The position numbers and the translations under genes were made by a program. From contig NZ_FQYR01000010.1 in assembly GCF_900141815.1 (NCBI RefSeq), forward strand, positions 1-64,000: a stretch of DNA of 64,000 nt. Direction: 5' to 3'. The stretch comes from Rubritalea squalenifaciens DSM 18772. Its GTDB lineage: Bacteria; Verrucomicrobiota; Verrucomicrobiia; Verrucomicrobiales; Akkermansiaceae. The notes beneath the pieces were generated by a model, which was not told where the DNA came from, searched no databases, and saw only the letters and a program-made list of their open reading frames with translations. Within the stretch, counting starts at the first letter, position 1, and each line of letters begins with the position of its first letter. Below, piece after piece: positions 35,264 to 43,664 of this stretch.

Positions 35264-36130
35264 TTATTGCTGCACTCCACCAGGAATCTCGGAGATGTTG
35301 TGGAACTTGGCTTTCTCCTCAGCTTCCTTCTGAGGGTCGTATGGGATGGAGTTGACCACGGAGACGTTACCGCTTGTGGTGGGAAGGAGGCGTGGAACGC
35401 CAGTCGCACTGTTCTTGTGGTAGGTGCGCTCGATGGTGCGCCCAGCTGGATTGATAACAGTGTGGCAGGCCACTGATGGGCTAGTGTGGAAAAGTACGTG
35501 AAGGTTGTTCTGCCTGTCCAATGATGTCTGGAACTTGCGGAAGGTGATATGGCGGCCCAGGGAGTGGGTGGCCAGCATGCGACCACGCTTTTGGTCTTCT
35601 ACCTGGATGTAGAGCTCAGGGTATTTGTCGCCACTGAAGGTGATCAGGCGGTATTTACGCTGGTCCCCAGCTGTACCGGGAACGCCGACACTCTGAGACC
35701 AGGCTGTGACGCCGCGCGTCACGGTGAAATGGGTTGACTGGGTTGGCGTGCCTTTACGATCCCCTTCACCTGGCATGCGGATGACAGCGAGTACAGAGTA
35801 GCTCCCCGGGTTGGTGAGGTTGAAGGAGTTGTTGAGAGTGAATGTAGAGGCCACTGTCTGCCCGGTGCCGATGGATACAGGAGAGTAGGCAACGTCTTTG
35901 GTGGACAGGACATTTCTTCCCGTGTGGTCACGCACGAAGAACTCGATCCAAGGCTGGTTGGTACGGTTCTGGAGAGTCAGCGGCTTGCCTGAAAGGTTGG
36001 TGATGTTGACCGTCATGTTGACAGGTTCAAAGGCAACGAATTGATCACGGTTTGCTTTGAGTGTGGCTGACAGTTGGCCGAATACCGTCTGGCTCAGCAG
36101 CAGTGCGGATAAGATGATTAGCTTGCGCAT
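35264..36130 (-). CDS. Secreted hypothetical protein with Ig-like region
   Basis: 288 residues. Signal peptide MRKLIILSALLLSQTVFGQL. Residues about 20-140 look like a beta-sandwich with two NITN-type strands (FEPVNMTVNITNLSGKPLTL, NSFNLTNPGSYSVLAVIRMP). The C-terminal part (FRKFQTSLDRQNNLHVLFHT, SPSVACHTVINPAGRTIERT) resembles strands of a sialidase- or propeller-like module but is short. It is the third gene of a leftward set with 36169 and 37734 (gaps of 38 and 17 bp). No function can be assigned. Confidence 0.65.
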   Translation of the reverse strand: MRKLIILSALLLSQTVFGQLSATLKANRDQFVAFEPVNMTVNITNLSGKPLTLQNRTNQPWIEFFVRDHTGRNVLSTKDVAYSPVSIGTGQTVASTFTLNNSFNLTNPGSYSVLAVIRMPGEGDRKGTPTQSTHFTVTRGVTAWSQSVGVPGTAGDQRKYRLITFSGDKYPELYIQVEDQKRGRMLATHSLGRHITFRKFQTSLDRQNNLHVLFHTSPSVACHTVINPAGRTIERTYHKNSATGVPRLLPTTSGNVSVVNSIPYDPQKEAEEKAKFHNISEIPGGVQQ

Positions 36131-36168
36131 AGGTTAAACGATTGGTTTTTTGATGTAGTAGGTGATGT

Positions 36169-37716
36169 TTATTCGCTCGGAGCCGTATCTCCGATGGTTC
36201 TGAACCCTAGATCTGGTCTGCGTAGGTCACGTGGGTCAGTCAGATCACTAGTAGAGGGATCGAGCCATTCACGTGATGTGGCGGTAGAACCCGGTTTGAG
36301 AAAGCTGCCGCCACACAATACGACCATCTTTGGTTTTGTAGGATAGGCTGGGTTTTTAGCAAGTTTTCGAGTCCATTCCGAGACATTACCTGCCATCCCG
36401 TGTATTTTATTAGCCGTCAGGTCTTCATCTGACTGGTCGACTGGTCCCCAAGGTGAGGCTTTGATTTCCTTGAGTGGAGTCTTTGAGCTGCTCAGAGCCG
36501 CATACCATTCCTCCTGGGTGGGCAGGCGTCTGCCGGCTTGCTCCGCAAAGGCATAGGCATCCCACCAGTCCACCCCGACGACCGGGCAGTTCAAGGTGAC
36601 TTTCCTGCCGTTCCAGTTCATGCCCTTGCGTGCTGCTGCAAGCAGGTTGTCCCAGTCGTCAGGTTTGTGTGATTCTTTGCTCTCCGGCTGATCTTCGTGC
36701 TGGAAATTTTCCTGCTGGGAGGGGGTAAGCTGGTCCATCAGGGCCAGAAACTCGGCATACTCGCCGATAGTAACCTCGTGGGCGTCTATCCAGAAGCTGC
36801 GCAGCTGGTTCTTGCCGCCATCATGAGTCGGATAGTTTCCGCTGGGGATTTCTACAGCTTCATTGAGAATGCGCTCCTTGGGGCGGTCTGGTCTGTTGAT
36901 AAAGAGTGAGGCAATGATGATCAAGGCTGCTGCACCGATACCGATTCCCGTGAACAGAACGAGCTTCTTACTGGTGTCATTCTTTCTCAGTTTGACTGTG
37001 GATTGCTCCAGAGCCAAGGGCTCGTCCGGAGTCGTCAGTTGCCGCTCGATGCCTTCCGAGAGGTCTCTGATTTGCTCCCAGGTAATCGGGATGTCCCTTT
37101 CCAAGTCGGTCATGTATGAGAGAAGGGACTTGGTGCGTGTGGAGCCTGGTTTGTCTTTCTCCAGAAGTTCAAGCAAGGCGCTGCCCAGAAGGTGCTTTTC
37201 CTGGGTGGAGATGCTGTGATCCCTGTCTCCGCCGACCGCCATGTTGACAATGCGTGTCAGGTAGCCTTCGCTCACATACACTTGGTTGCTCTCTAGTGGG
37301 AGAGAGGCCACGTTGTGCTTTTCCAGGTAGAGGTTTGCTTCTGAGATCTGGCGTAGAATGTGAGCAATGTGTTCGGGGGCAAGTTGCTGGCCGCTCTCGA
37401 TCATCTCTTCCAGGGTTTCGCCAGAGAGTGCTTCGCGGGCAAAGAAGCAGAGCCTACCCTCACGTATGGCTTCATAGACGGAGCCGATGAATGGGTGGTC
37501 CACTCGGGCCTTGGCTCTTACGTCCGCCAAAAATTCAGAAACAATGTCATCGTCCTGCTGATGCTCCCTGTTCAAACTGTCGATGATAACAGGTCGGTTT
37601 ACGGAAACCTGTCTAGCGACCCAGGTGCGGGTCGCAGCTCCTTCAAAGGCGATTTCTTCTAACAAGTAATCGCCGATTTGCATGCCTGGTGTGAGGCGTT
37701 GATCTTCTGGTACCAC
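36169..37716 (-). CDS. Pseudokinase-transmembrane-SUMF1/FGE fusion protein
   Basis: 515 residues from GTG 37716; ATG 37683 is an alternative start. Residues about 12-180 align with a Ser/Thr kinase fold (IGDYLLEEIAFEGAATRTWV, FLADVRAKARVDHPFIGSVY, FFAREALSGETLEEMIE). But the ATP-binding Lys, the HRD Asp and the DFG motif are not recognisable (NVASLPLESNQVYV, TRIVNMAVGGD), so it is a pseudokinase. A membrane helix (LVLFTGIGIGAAALIIIASL) follows at about 255-275. The periplasmic C-terminus is SUMF1-like (WIDAHEVTIGEYAEF, HGMAGNVSEWTR) but lacks the usual C-terminal Cys. Probably a scaffold or receptor, not an enzyme. Upstream gene ends 17 bp before. Confidence 0.8.
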   Translation of the reverse strand: MVPEDQRLTPGMQIGDYLLEEIAFEGAATRTWVARQVSVNRPVIIDSLNREHQQDDDIVSEFLADVRAKARVDHPFIGSVYEAIREGRLCFFAREALSGETLEEMIESGQQLAPEHIAHILRQISEANLYLEKHNVASLPLESNQVYVSEGYLTRIVNMAVGGDRDHSISTQEKHLLGSALLELLEKDKPGSTRTKSLLSYMTDLERDIPITWEQIRDLSEGIERQLTTPDEPLALEQSTVKLRKNDTSKKLVLFTGIGIGAAALIIIASLFINRPDRPKERILNEAVEIPSGNYPTHDGGKNQLRSFWIDAHEVTIGEYAEFLALMDQLTPSQQENFQHEDQPESKESHKPDDWDNLLAAARKGMNWNGRKVTLNCPVVGVDWWDAYAFAEQAGRRLPTQEEWYAALSSSKTPLKEIKASPWGPVDQSDEDLTANKIHGMAGNVSEWTRKLAKNPAYPTKPKMVVLCGGSFLKPGSTATSREWLDPSTSDLTDPRDLRRPDLGFRTIGDTAPSE

Positions 37717-37733
37717 GGTGGTGAGCGATTTGT

Positions 37734-38894
37734 TTATTTGCGGGGTAAGGGGGGAAGGAGTGGGTTGTCAGGATTGATGTTCGGCAAGGGTTCTTCCAAA
37801 TCAAAGTCTGATGGCCAGTTGAGATCCATTCCGGGGACTTGGTTCTGCTTGGCATGGATCGCGTGCAGGCGGCGAGGTGATGCTTGTTGGTCTAACAATT
37901 CACCTTTGTAGTAAAGCTCGATGACGTGGCCAAAATATTTCCTGTTGCCGAAGAGGTGGGTGTCGGCAATCGCAAGAGGAGGAATGACGTATTCGCATTC
38001 CAGCACCTCTTCGGCCTGATCTTTCCAGTCAACGGGAGGGTTGAGCCAGCGAGTAGTGATGTTCTTGGCTCTAGCAGGAGGTACGGGTTCGATCTTTTTG
38101 CCATCCACGATATCGTAGATGTGGACGCGGATGTCCACCTTGTCTGGATCGATGTCTTTATCTTGAAGAGCCCGGACTGGGATCGGTAGCTTGGCGTTGA
38201 GTTTATCCTCTGCAATACGTGGGATAAAGTTGCCGAGCACCATCAGGCCTTGGATGTCACGCTCTGGGCCAAAGCCGCGGGAAAGCTTGAGTGAAGCTTG
38301 GGCGTAGTAGGAGCCGATCTCGGGCCCCATATCGAAAAGTTTCTGGTAATTGTCGCCGGCTTTCTGCCAGTGGCCCATGTCCTCGAAGAGCTCAGCTTTT
38401 TGGTAGTAAACGGCTGGCTCATTCGGGTCGATATTCTCAGCTTCCTCGAGTTTGAGGATGGCGCGCATCATATCACCATTGATATGCAGGCCGTGAGCTT
38501 CACGGAGAATTTCTGCTACCTTGGCATTGTCTACCTGAGGGGTGAAGTGATCAGGATCTCCGCTGCGGTTCTGAGGTGAGATCGGTGGGTGGACGGGAAT
38601 GTTGGGGTCTTTGATGGTGGGGGTGAAATCTCCAGCGTATTTTTCAGAGATCGAGGCTCCGTCTCCGGCTACCTCCACTTCCTTGATTTCTGGTTGTGCC
38701 CGCACGGTCGGAATGGAGACAATGATGGGGTCACCCGGGATGATTTTTTCCACGATGCGCGTTTCACCTGCGCGCAAAGCTATCGCCACGCCGAGGGCCA
38801 TCAGCTCCGCAAAGCCGATCGCGGCAAAAGTGGCGCAGGTGATACCGAAGGTGTGTCTTTTTTTGATCAGGGATGTAGGTGTAATATCTCCCAT
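37734..38894 (-). CDS. Membrane-anchored TPR protein
   Basis: 386 residues with one N-terminal membrane helix (about 15-40: FGITCATFAAIGFAELMALG). After a Pro-rich linker there is a TPR-like region (about 130-215: VAEILREAHGLHINGDMMRA, AENIDPNEPAVYYQKAELFE, HWQKAGDNYQKLFDMG). A beta-rich C-terminal domain follows (IRVHIYDIVDGKKIEPVPPA, HLFGNRKYFGHVIELYYKGE). The type is known from Verrucomicrobia but has no assigned function. It is first in a leftward operon with the pseudokinase-SUMF1 protein and a secreted protein, suggesting an envelope complex. Confidence 0.75.
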   Translation of the reverse strand: MGDITPTSLIKKRHTFGITCATFAAIGFAELMALGVAIALRAGETRIVEKIIPGDPIIVSIPTVRAQPEIKEVEVAGDGASISEKYAGDFTPTIKDPNIPVHPPISPQNRSGDPDHFTPQVDNAKVAEILREAHGLHINGDMMRAILKLEEAENIDPNEPAVYYQKAELFEDMGHWQKAGDNYQKLFDMGPEIGSYYAQASLKLSRGFGPERDIQGLMVLGNFIPRIAEDKLNAKLPIPVRALQDKDIDPDKVDIRVHIYDIVDGKKIEPVPPARAKNITTRWLNPPVDWKDQAEEVLECEYVIPPLAIADTHLFGNRKYFGHVIELYYKGELLDQQASPRRLHAIHAKQNQVPGMDLNWPSDFDLEEPLPNINPDNPLLPPLPRK

Positions 38895-39041
38895 GGGGAT
38901 GGCACTCTAGATAAGGATGCGGCGGCATGGGAAGGAAGATTTTTAGTGTCTTCTCTGATCTTTGGGGAGATTGCTGGGATTTGGGGGTAGAAACGCTGTA
39001 AGTAGTTGCTCTCAGGAGAGTCTTGAGAGGTGGGGCTGTGA

Positions 39042-40487
39042 CTAGTTTTCCTGGGAATCTTTGAAGCTCTGGTAGGCATCGAGAGCCTGCTGGCGGCCTT
39101 TTTCGTGGGAAATGATCGGCTCGGGGTAGTCTTTGCCAAGGGTGATTCCCGCAGATTGAAGCTCAAGTGGTTCCATCTCCCACGGACAGTGGATGTACTC
39201 TGCGGGGACATTCTTAAGCTCGGGCACCCAGCGTTTCACGTATTCGCCCTCCGGATCAAACTTTTTGCCCTGGATGATGGGGTTGAAGACGCGGAAGTAG
39301 GGTGAGGCATCGGCACCGGAGCCGGCGGTCCATTGCCAGCCCATGGTGTTGTTCGGCAGGTCAGCGTCTACCAGTGTGTCCCAGAACCAGTGGGCCCCTT
39401 CTTGCCAGGGCTGGAGAAGGTGTTTCACCAGTAGGGAGGCTACGATCATGCGGACTCGGTTGTGCATCCAGCCAGTGGCCCAGAGCTGGCGCATGCCGGC
39501 ATCCACGATCGGGTAGCCAGTCTGGCCTTTTTGCCATTTGCGGACGATGGCTGGATCAATCTTCCAGGGGAAATTGTTGTATTCCTCGCGGAGTGGCTGG
39601 TCGCTGGTGTGCGGGAAATGGAAGAGAAGGTGGGCTGAGAACTCCCGCCAGAAGAGTTGGCGAAGGATGCCCTTGTGGGCAGCGTCCTTGTCCTGGCAGT
39701 TCCTCAGGACTTCGGCGTGAAACTCAGCGGGACTGATCTGGCCGAAGTGGAGGTAGGGGGAAAGGCGGCTGGTGGCGTCTTCGGCCGGGATGTCCCGGTG
39801 ATCCTGGTAGCCGGGTGCCTTGGTGATAGCCTCTTGGAGGAGTTTCTCGCCTCCCTTACGTTTGGGGTCCCAGAAGGCCTGCATCTCCTTGTCCCAGGGA
39901 ATGTCCGGCAGGAGGGCGAGACTGTCGAGGGAATCGCCCTTGAGCTTTCTGGATCGGGAATCCTTGGCTTTGCGGGCCTTGGCTGTTTCGGGCTGCTTGA
40001 TATCCATCGCAGCGCAGTGCTTCCAGAATGGGGTGAACACCTTGTAGGGGGTATCGGACTTACTGGCAATTTTCAGCGGATCGAAGAGGAGGTTGCCGTT
40101 AAAAGTCTCCACGGTGAAGCCGTCTTCGCTGAGAGCTTTTTTGATCTTGGTATCACGGTCCACGGACGCTGGCTCGTAGCAACGGTTCCAGCAGATAGCT
40201 TCAGCTTGGCTGTCTTTGATGGCTTTTGTGAGAGCTTCGTGGGCTTTGTCCGCTTTGTGAATAAATAGTGAGTAACCCAGCTTGTCGAGTTGTTCGGAGA
40301 GGTCGGCCAGAGCGTGGTGAAGCCACCAATTGGATGCACCACCGCGTGCCCACTTGCCGTCTTCTTTCGGGCTGTGGATGTAGAGGGGGATGATGTCTCC
40401 TCCGGTTTCTACAGCGTGGTTCCAGGCGGGGTTGTCTTGCAAGCGGAAGTCTCGGCGAAACCAAACGATGGTGGTGGGCTTACTCAT
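39042..40487 (-). CDS. phrB: Deoxyribodipyrimidine photo-lyase
   Basis: 481 residues, class I cyclobutane pyrimidine dimer photolyase. N-terminal alpha/beta antenna domain (TTIVWFRRDFRLQDNPAWNH). The C-terminal FAD domain has the typical GMRQLWATGWMHNRVRMIVA and LADLPNNTMGWQW-type blocks, plus FNPIIQGKKFDPEGEYVKRW. It splits UV dimers using blue light. Its start overlaps the end of the crtO-like gene by 8 bp, so it is the last gene of the carotenoid operon, linking light-damage repair to pigment. Confidence 0.95.
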   Translation of the reverse strand: MSKPTTIVWFRRDFRLQDNPAWNHAVETGGDIIPLYIHSPKEDGKWARGGASNWWLHHALADLSEQLDKLGYSLFIHKADKAHEALTKAIKDSQAEAICWNRCYEPASVDRDTKIKKALSEDGFTVETFNGNLLFDPLKIASKSDTPYKVFTPFWKHCAAMDIKQPETAKARKAKDSRSRKLKGDSLDSLALLPDIPWDKEMQAFWDPKRKGGEKLLQEAITKAPGYQDHRDIPAEDATSRLSPYLHFGQISPAEFHAEVLRNCQDKDAAHKGILRQLFWREFSAHLLFHFPHTSDQPLREEYNNFPWKIDPAIVRKWQKGQTGYPIVDAGMRQLWATGWMHNRVRMIVASLLVKHLLQPWQEGAHWFWDTLVDADLPNNTMGWQWTAGSGADASPYFRVFNPIIQGKKFDPEGEYVKRWVPELKNVPAEYIHCPWEMEPLELQSAGITLGKDYPEPIISHEKGRQQALDAYQSFKDSQEN

Positions 40488-40971
40488 GGGTAGTCTTCAG
40501 GGTAGGTTCTCTCTTGAGCAGCACGCGGATGAGTCTGGCCCGCGTGTAGCGTAGGTTCAGGATGCAGGGCAAGTTCGATGCAAACGCGTAGATTGCAATG
40601 ATCAGATTGGCTGGCCATGGGTTCCACGCGATAAAGCCAAGAATCACAATTACCTGTGCCCAGTGAGAAAATTCACCGCGCCGGGTTTCGGTGATGAATT
40701 GCTTCAGGTAGTTCGGTTCCGCACTCGTGAGGTGGGCCTTGGGGACGCCTCCCATCCAGGGGGCGGCGTCAGGCAGCAGGTGTTTCCAGTGGCGGGTAAA
40801 AAAAAGGTGATGGTGGAGGCTGATTTCCCAATCAGAGAATGGGGTGATCGTCCGTTGGGTGAAAAGTGAGGAAGGCATCCGTGTAGCACCCCAGGCTAGG
40901 CCGAGGTGGGCGATCGGGATGCCAATAATATTGATGAGGGCGATCCAGAGACTTGGAAGCTCGATCCACAT
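40480..40971 (-). CDS. crtO: Glycosyl-diaponeurosporenoate acyltransferase-like protein
   Basis: 163 residues with at least three hydrophobic segments. WGATRMPSSLFTQRTITPFS and FFTRHWKHLLPDAAPWMGGV followed by PKAHLTSAEPNYLKQFI match the pattern of staphylococcal CrtO, which acylates the sugar of the carotenoid ester. It starts one base after the stop of the crtQ-like gene and overlaps the photolyase gene. The chain length and sugar cannot be inferred. Assignment rests on family resemblance plus gene order. Confidence 0.8.
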   Translation of the reverse strand: MWIELPSLWIALINIIGIPIAHLGLAWGATRMPSSLFTQRTITPFSDWEISLHHHLFFTRHWKHLLPDAAPWMGGVPKAHLTSAEPNYLKQFITETRRGEFSHWAQVIVILGFIAWNPWPANLIIAIYAFASNLPCILNLRYTRARLIRVLLKREPTLKTTHE

Positions 40972-40972
40972 G

Positions 40973-42091
40973 TTAGTCCACGGGCCTTCCTTTCCAGGTG
41001 GTCTTGATTCCCTTCTTTCTGTCGATCACGGATTTCGCGAAGAGAACCTGATAGAAAAGCAGAGAGATGGGGAAGAGTGCGGCGTTCCACATGCTGAATC
41101 TCCCGGCGATCTGGAAGGCCCAGTAGGCGGCGATTACATTGGAGACGTAGCTCATGATCGTGAAGATCACAAAAGCAGGGGTGCCTAGTGGGGTGAGACC
41201 GATAAGCATCGAGATAACGCTGAACATGCCGCCAGCCACCCAGGCAGAGGAAAATATCAGGGCATTGATGTCTGTATGGGCAGCGCCGGAGGCAAAGCCT
41301 TTCTTCCAGCTATTCCACAGTTCTTTGTATCCCTTAGGGAACATGCGCATGCTGATCAGCCCTTCGCCGAGATAGCAAAGGCAGCGGCCATGAGCTTCTT
41401 TGAGGTGCTTGGCCAGGTGGAAGTTTTCCAGCACTTTGTCTTTCACGGCGGCATGGCCGTCGATGAGAAGGTAGAGGCGTTTCGGAATCAGCAAACACTG
41501 GCCAAAGAGTGCCGGGTCGCGGCCATCGAGTTCGAAGCAGCCAAAGGCCCCCACCCCGGCCACCATCAGTGAGTTGAAGTAGGCCGAGAGTTCCTCGTAA
41601 GGCTTCTCAATGGCATGATAGGGGTAGATCGAGTAGGCGGTGTTGGTGTCTCCATTTTCGATCAGGTCGGTAATCTTGCGCATTGCCCCGGGATGAAGGC
41701 GGACGTCCGAGTCCAGGAAAAGTAGCCATTCTCCCTCGGCGGCTACAGCTCCTTGCAGGCAGGCCCAGGGCTTGCCTTTCCAGTCTTCTGGGAGTGGTTC
41801 GGAGGTGATCACTTTGGCCCCGCCTTGCTCAGAGAGCGATTTGGTGGCGTCTGTCGACTCATCATCGACGATGATCGTTTCGTGAATGAACTGTTTTTCC
41901 GAGTGGAATGATTCTAACAGTTTTGGAATGTTGTCTTCTTCATTGCGTGCAGGGACAATGATGGAAATGCTGGGCGGAGTCTCGGCATGCTTCTGTGGCT
42001 GCGGGATCTCTCGTAGGAACCGTGGCTTACCCATCACCATGATGAGGGCTGCTGGCAGCAAGATCGCGAAAATGGGAAGAATGAGAAGCAT
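40973..42091 (-). CDS. crtQ: Carotenoid glycosyltransferase, CrtQ-like (GT2)
   Basis: 372 residues from ATG 42091, overlapping the preceding stop by one base (TGATG); an upstream in-frame start at 42130 is less likely. N-terminal membrane helix (MLLILPIFAILLPAALIMVM); GT2 fold with SISIIVPARNEEDNIPKLLE, IVDDESTDATK, and the DXD-type LLFLDSDVRLHP. C-terminal membrane segments near 290-345. Staphyloxanthin CrtQ transfers glucose to the carotenoid carboxylate; in Rubritalea-type pigments the sugar is reported as xylose, so the donor here is open. Confidence 0.85.
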   Translation of the reverse strand: MLLILPIFAILLPAALIMVMGKPRFLREIPQPQKHAETPPSISIIVPARNEEDNIPKLLESFHSEKQFIHETIIVDDESTDATKSLSEQGGAKVITSEPLPEDWKGKPWACLQGAVAAEGEWLLFLDSDVRLHPGAMRKITDLIENGDTNTAYSIYPYHAIEKPYEELSAYFNSLMVAGVGAFGCFELDGRDPALFGQCLLIPKRLYLLIDGHAAVKDKVLENFHLAKHLKEAHGRCLCYLGEGLISMRMFPKGYKELWNSWKKGFASGAAHTDINALIFSSAWVAGGMFSVISMLIGLTPLGTPAFVIFTIMSYVSNVIAAYWAFQIAGRFSMWNAALFPISLLFYQVLFAKSVIDRKKGIKTTWKGRPVD

Positions 42092-43590
42092 CAGGAAAGA
42101 GGGTGGCGCTTGATGATGCGGTCGGCACACTTTTGTCCGGAGAGAATGACCATGGGCATGCCCCCGCCGGGATTGGTGCTGCCCCCAGTGAAGTAGAGGT
42201 TGTTGTAGCGGCTGCTGGTCTTTGGGGCCTTGAAACCGTAGTTCTTTTTCCAGTCTGTGACCACGCCATAGATGGATCCTTGATTTGACCTGTACATGCG
42301 CTGGATATCGACAGGGGTGAGGAGGTCTTCGGTGATGATGCTCTCACGTAGGCCGGTGATGCCGCAGCGTTCCATCTTGTCGATGCAGCGCTCTTTGAGT
42401 GCTACGTAGTCCTCGTGAGTGATGCCCGAACCCTCCTCGATAGGTGGGATGTGCGGGAGGATCTTGATGTTATCACAGCCATCGGGAGCTTTGCTCGGGT
42501 CTGTGCGGGTAGGCGCTACCACATAGAGGGTCGGGTCGTCTGGCAGTTGCTTCTTGTGGAAAACGGTCTCGAAGTGCTTGTGCTGGTTCTCCGAGTAAAA
42601 GAAGTTGTGGTGAGCCAGTTGCTCGTGGATCTTGTTGGTGCCAATGTGCAGTACGATTCCCGAGCAGGCGGGCGCGAATTTTTCGAGCTTGTTGGTGAAG
42701 CTTTTCTCCTCTCCTAACAAGTGCTTGTAGCAGGGGATGACTTCCATGTTGCTGACGATGATGTCGCTCTCCTGATAGGAACCATCAGCGAGATGCAGGC
42801 CTTTGACGGATTTGCCGTTCTTTTCGATGGAGCTGACATCAGCACCTAGGTGGACAGGGATTTCCATTTCCTCCATCAGTTTGCCGAGACCGCGAGCCAG
42901 ATTATACATGCCGCCACGGACGTACCAGAGGCCGTAATCAAACTGGATGATGGGCATCAGGTTCATGTAGCCGGGAGCATCCAGAGCTGAGGAGCCGACG
43001 TACTTGATAAAATACTCCAGGATCAGGCGCATCTTTGGGTCGCTGATACGGGTGGCGATGGATTCCGCCATGCTGGGCTTGTAGTCGATCTTGCCTGAGA
43101 AGAGTTCTTTCCGGTAGTGCCAGAGGAATTCCCAGAGCGTGTCCAGCCCTTCGCGGAAATAGCCGTCATCAACGATCTGGTATTGCTCGCGTGCGTAGTC
43201 GAGAAAGCCCTGAAGCTCCTGCCAGTGTTTTTCCGGGTCTCCCTGTAGCTTTGCCAGCTCGGCCTTCATCAGTTCAGGTTCCTGATAGAGGTCGATGGTG
43301 GGGTGGTTTTCAAAGAAGTTGCGCCAGTGGGGGGTGACGGGGTCGAGCTGGACGTAGTCGTCCATGTTCTTGCCGGCACGTTTGAACAGATCTTGGAAAA
43401 ATTGCGGCAGGGTGAAGATGGAGGGACCTAGGTCAAAGGTGAAGCCGTCTTTCTCCAACACATTGAGTTTGCCACCAATGCGTTCATTTTTCTCAAATAC
43501 TTCGACTTGGTAACCAGCTGCCTTGAGCGAGATAGCCGCTGATAGACCGCCCAGTCCGGCGCCGATGATAGAAACACGAGGTGGCTGCAT
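42091..43590 (-). CDS. crtP: Diapocarotenoid oxygenase/desaturase, CrtP-like
   Basis: 499 residues of the phytoene desaturase superfamily. FAD-binding VSIIGAGLGGLSAAISLKAA (6-25) with FEKNERIGGKLNVLEKDGF; C-terminal FAD contact YFTGGSTNPGGGMPMVILSG (about 470-489). Related proteins are CrtN (diapophytoene desaturase) and CrtP (terminal methyl oxygenase), which sequence inspection alone does not separate well. I favour CrtP because it is joined to crtQ and crtO as in staphyloxanthin loci, and a second CrtN-like gene lies at 46141-47664. It heads the leftward operon and is divergent from the aldehyde dehydrogenase gene 74 bp away. Confidence 0.8.
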   Translation of the reverse strand: MQPPRVSIIGAGLGGLSAAISLKAAGYQVEVFEKNERIGGKLNVLEKDGFTFDLGPSIFTLPQFFQDLFKRAGKNMDDYVQLDPVTPHWRNFFENHPTIDLYQEPELMKAELAKLQGDPEKHWQELQGFLDYAREQYQIVDDGYFREGLDTLWEFLWHYRKELFSGKIDYKPSMAESIATRISDPKMRLILEYFIKYVGSSALDAPGYMNLMPIIQFDYGLWYVRGGMYNLARGLGKLMEEMEIPVHLGADVSSIEKNGKSVKGLHLADGSYQESDIIVSNMEVIPCYKHLLGEEKSFTNKLEKFAPACSGIVLHIGTNKIHEQLAHHNFFYSENQHKHFETVFHKKQLPDDPTLYVVAPTRTDPSKAPDGCDNIKILPHIPPIEEGSGITHEDYVALKERCIDKMERCGITGLRESIITEDLLTPVDIQRMYRSNQGSIYGVVTDWKKNYGFKAPKTSSRYNNLYFTGGSTNPGGGMPMVILSGQKCADRIIKRHPLS

Positions 43591-43664
43591 GATTGTATCA
43601 TTCCATCTAATAATACCTTGTCAATGATGTGAGCTGATTTAGGTTCAATCTAGCATCTATCATC

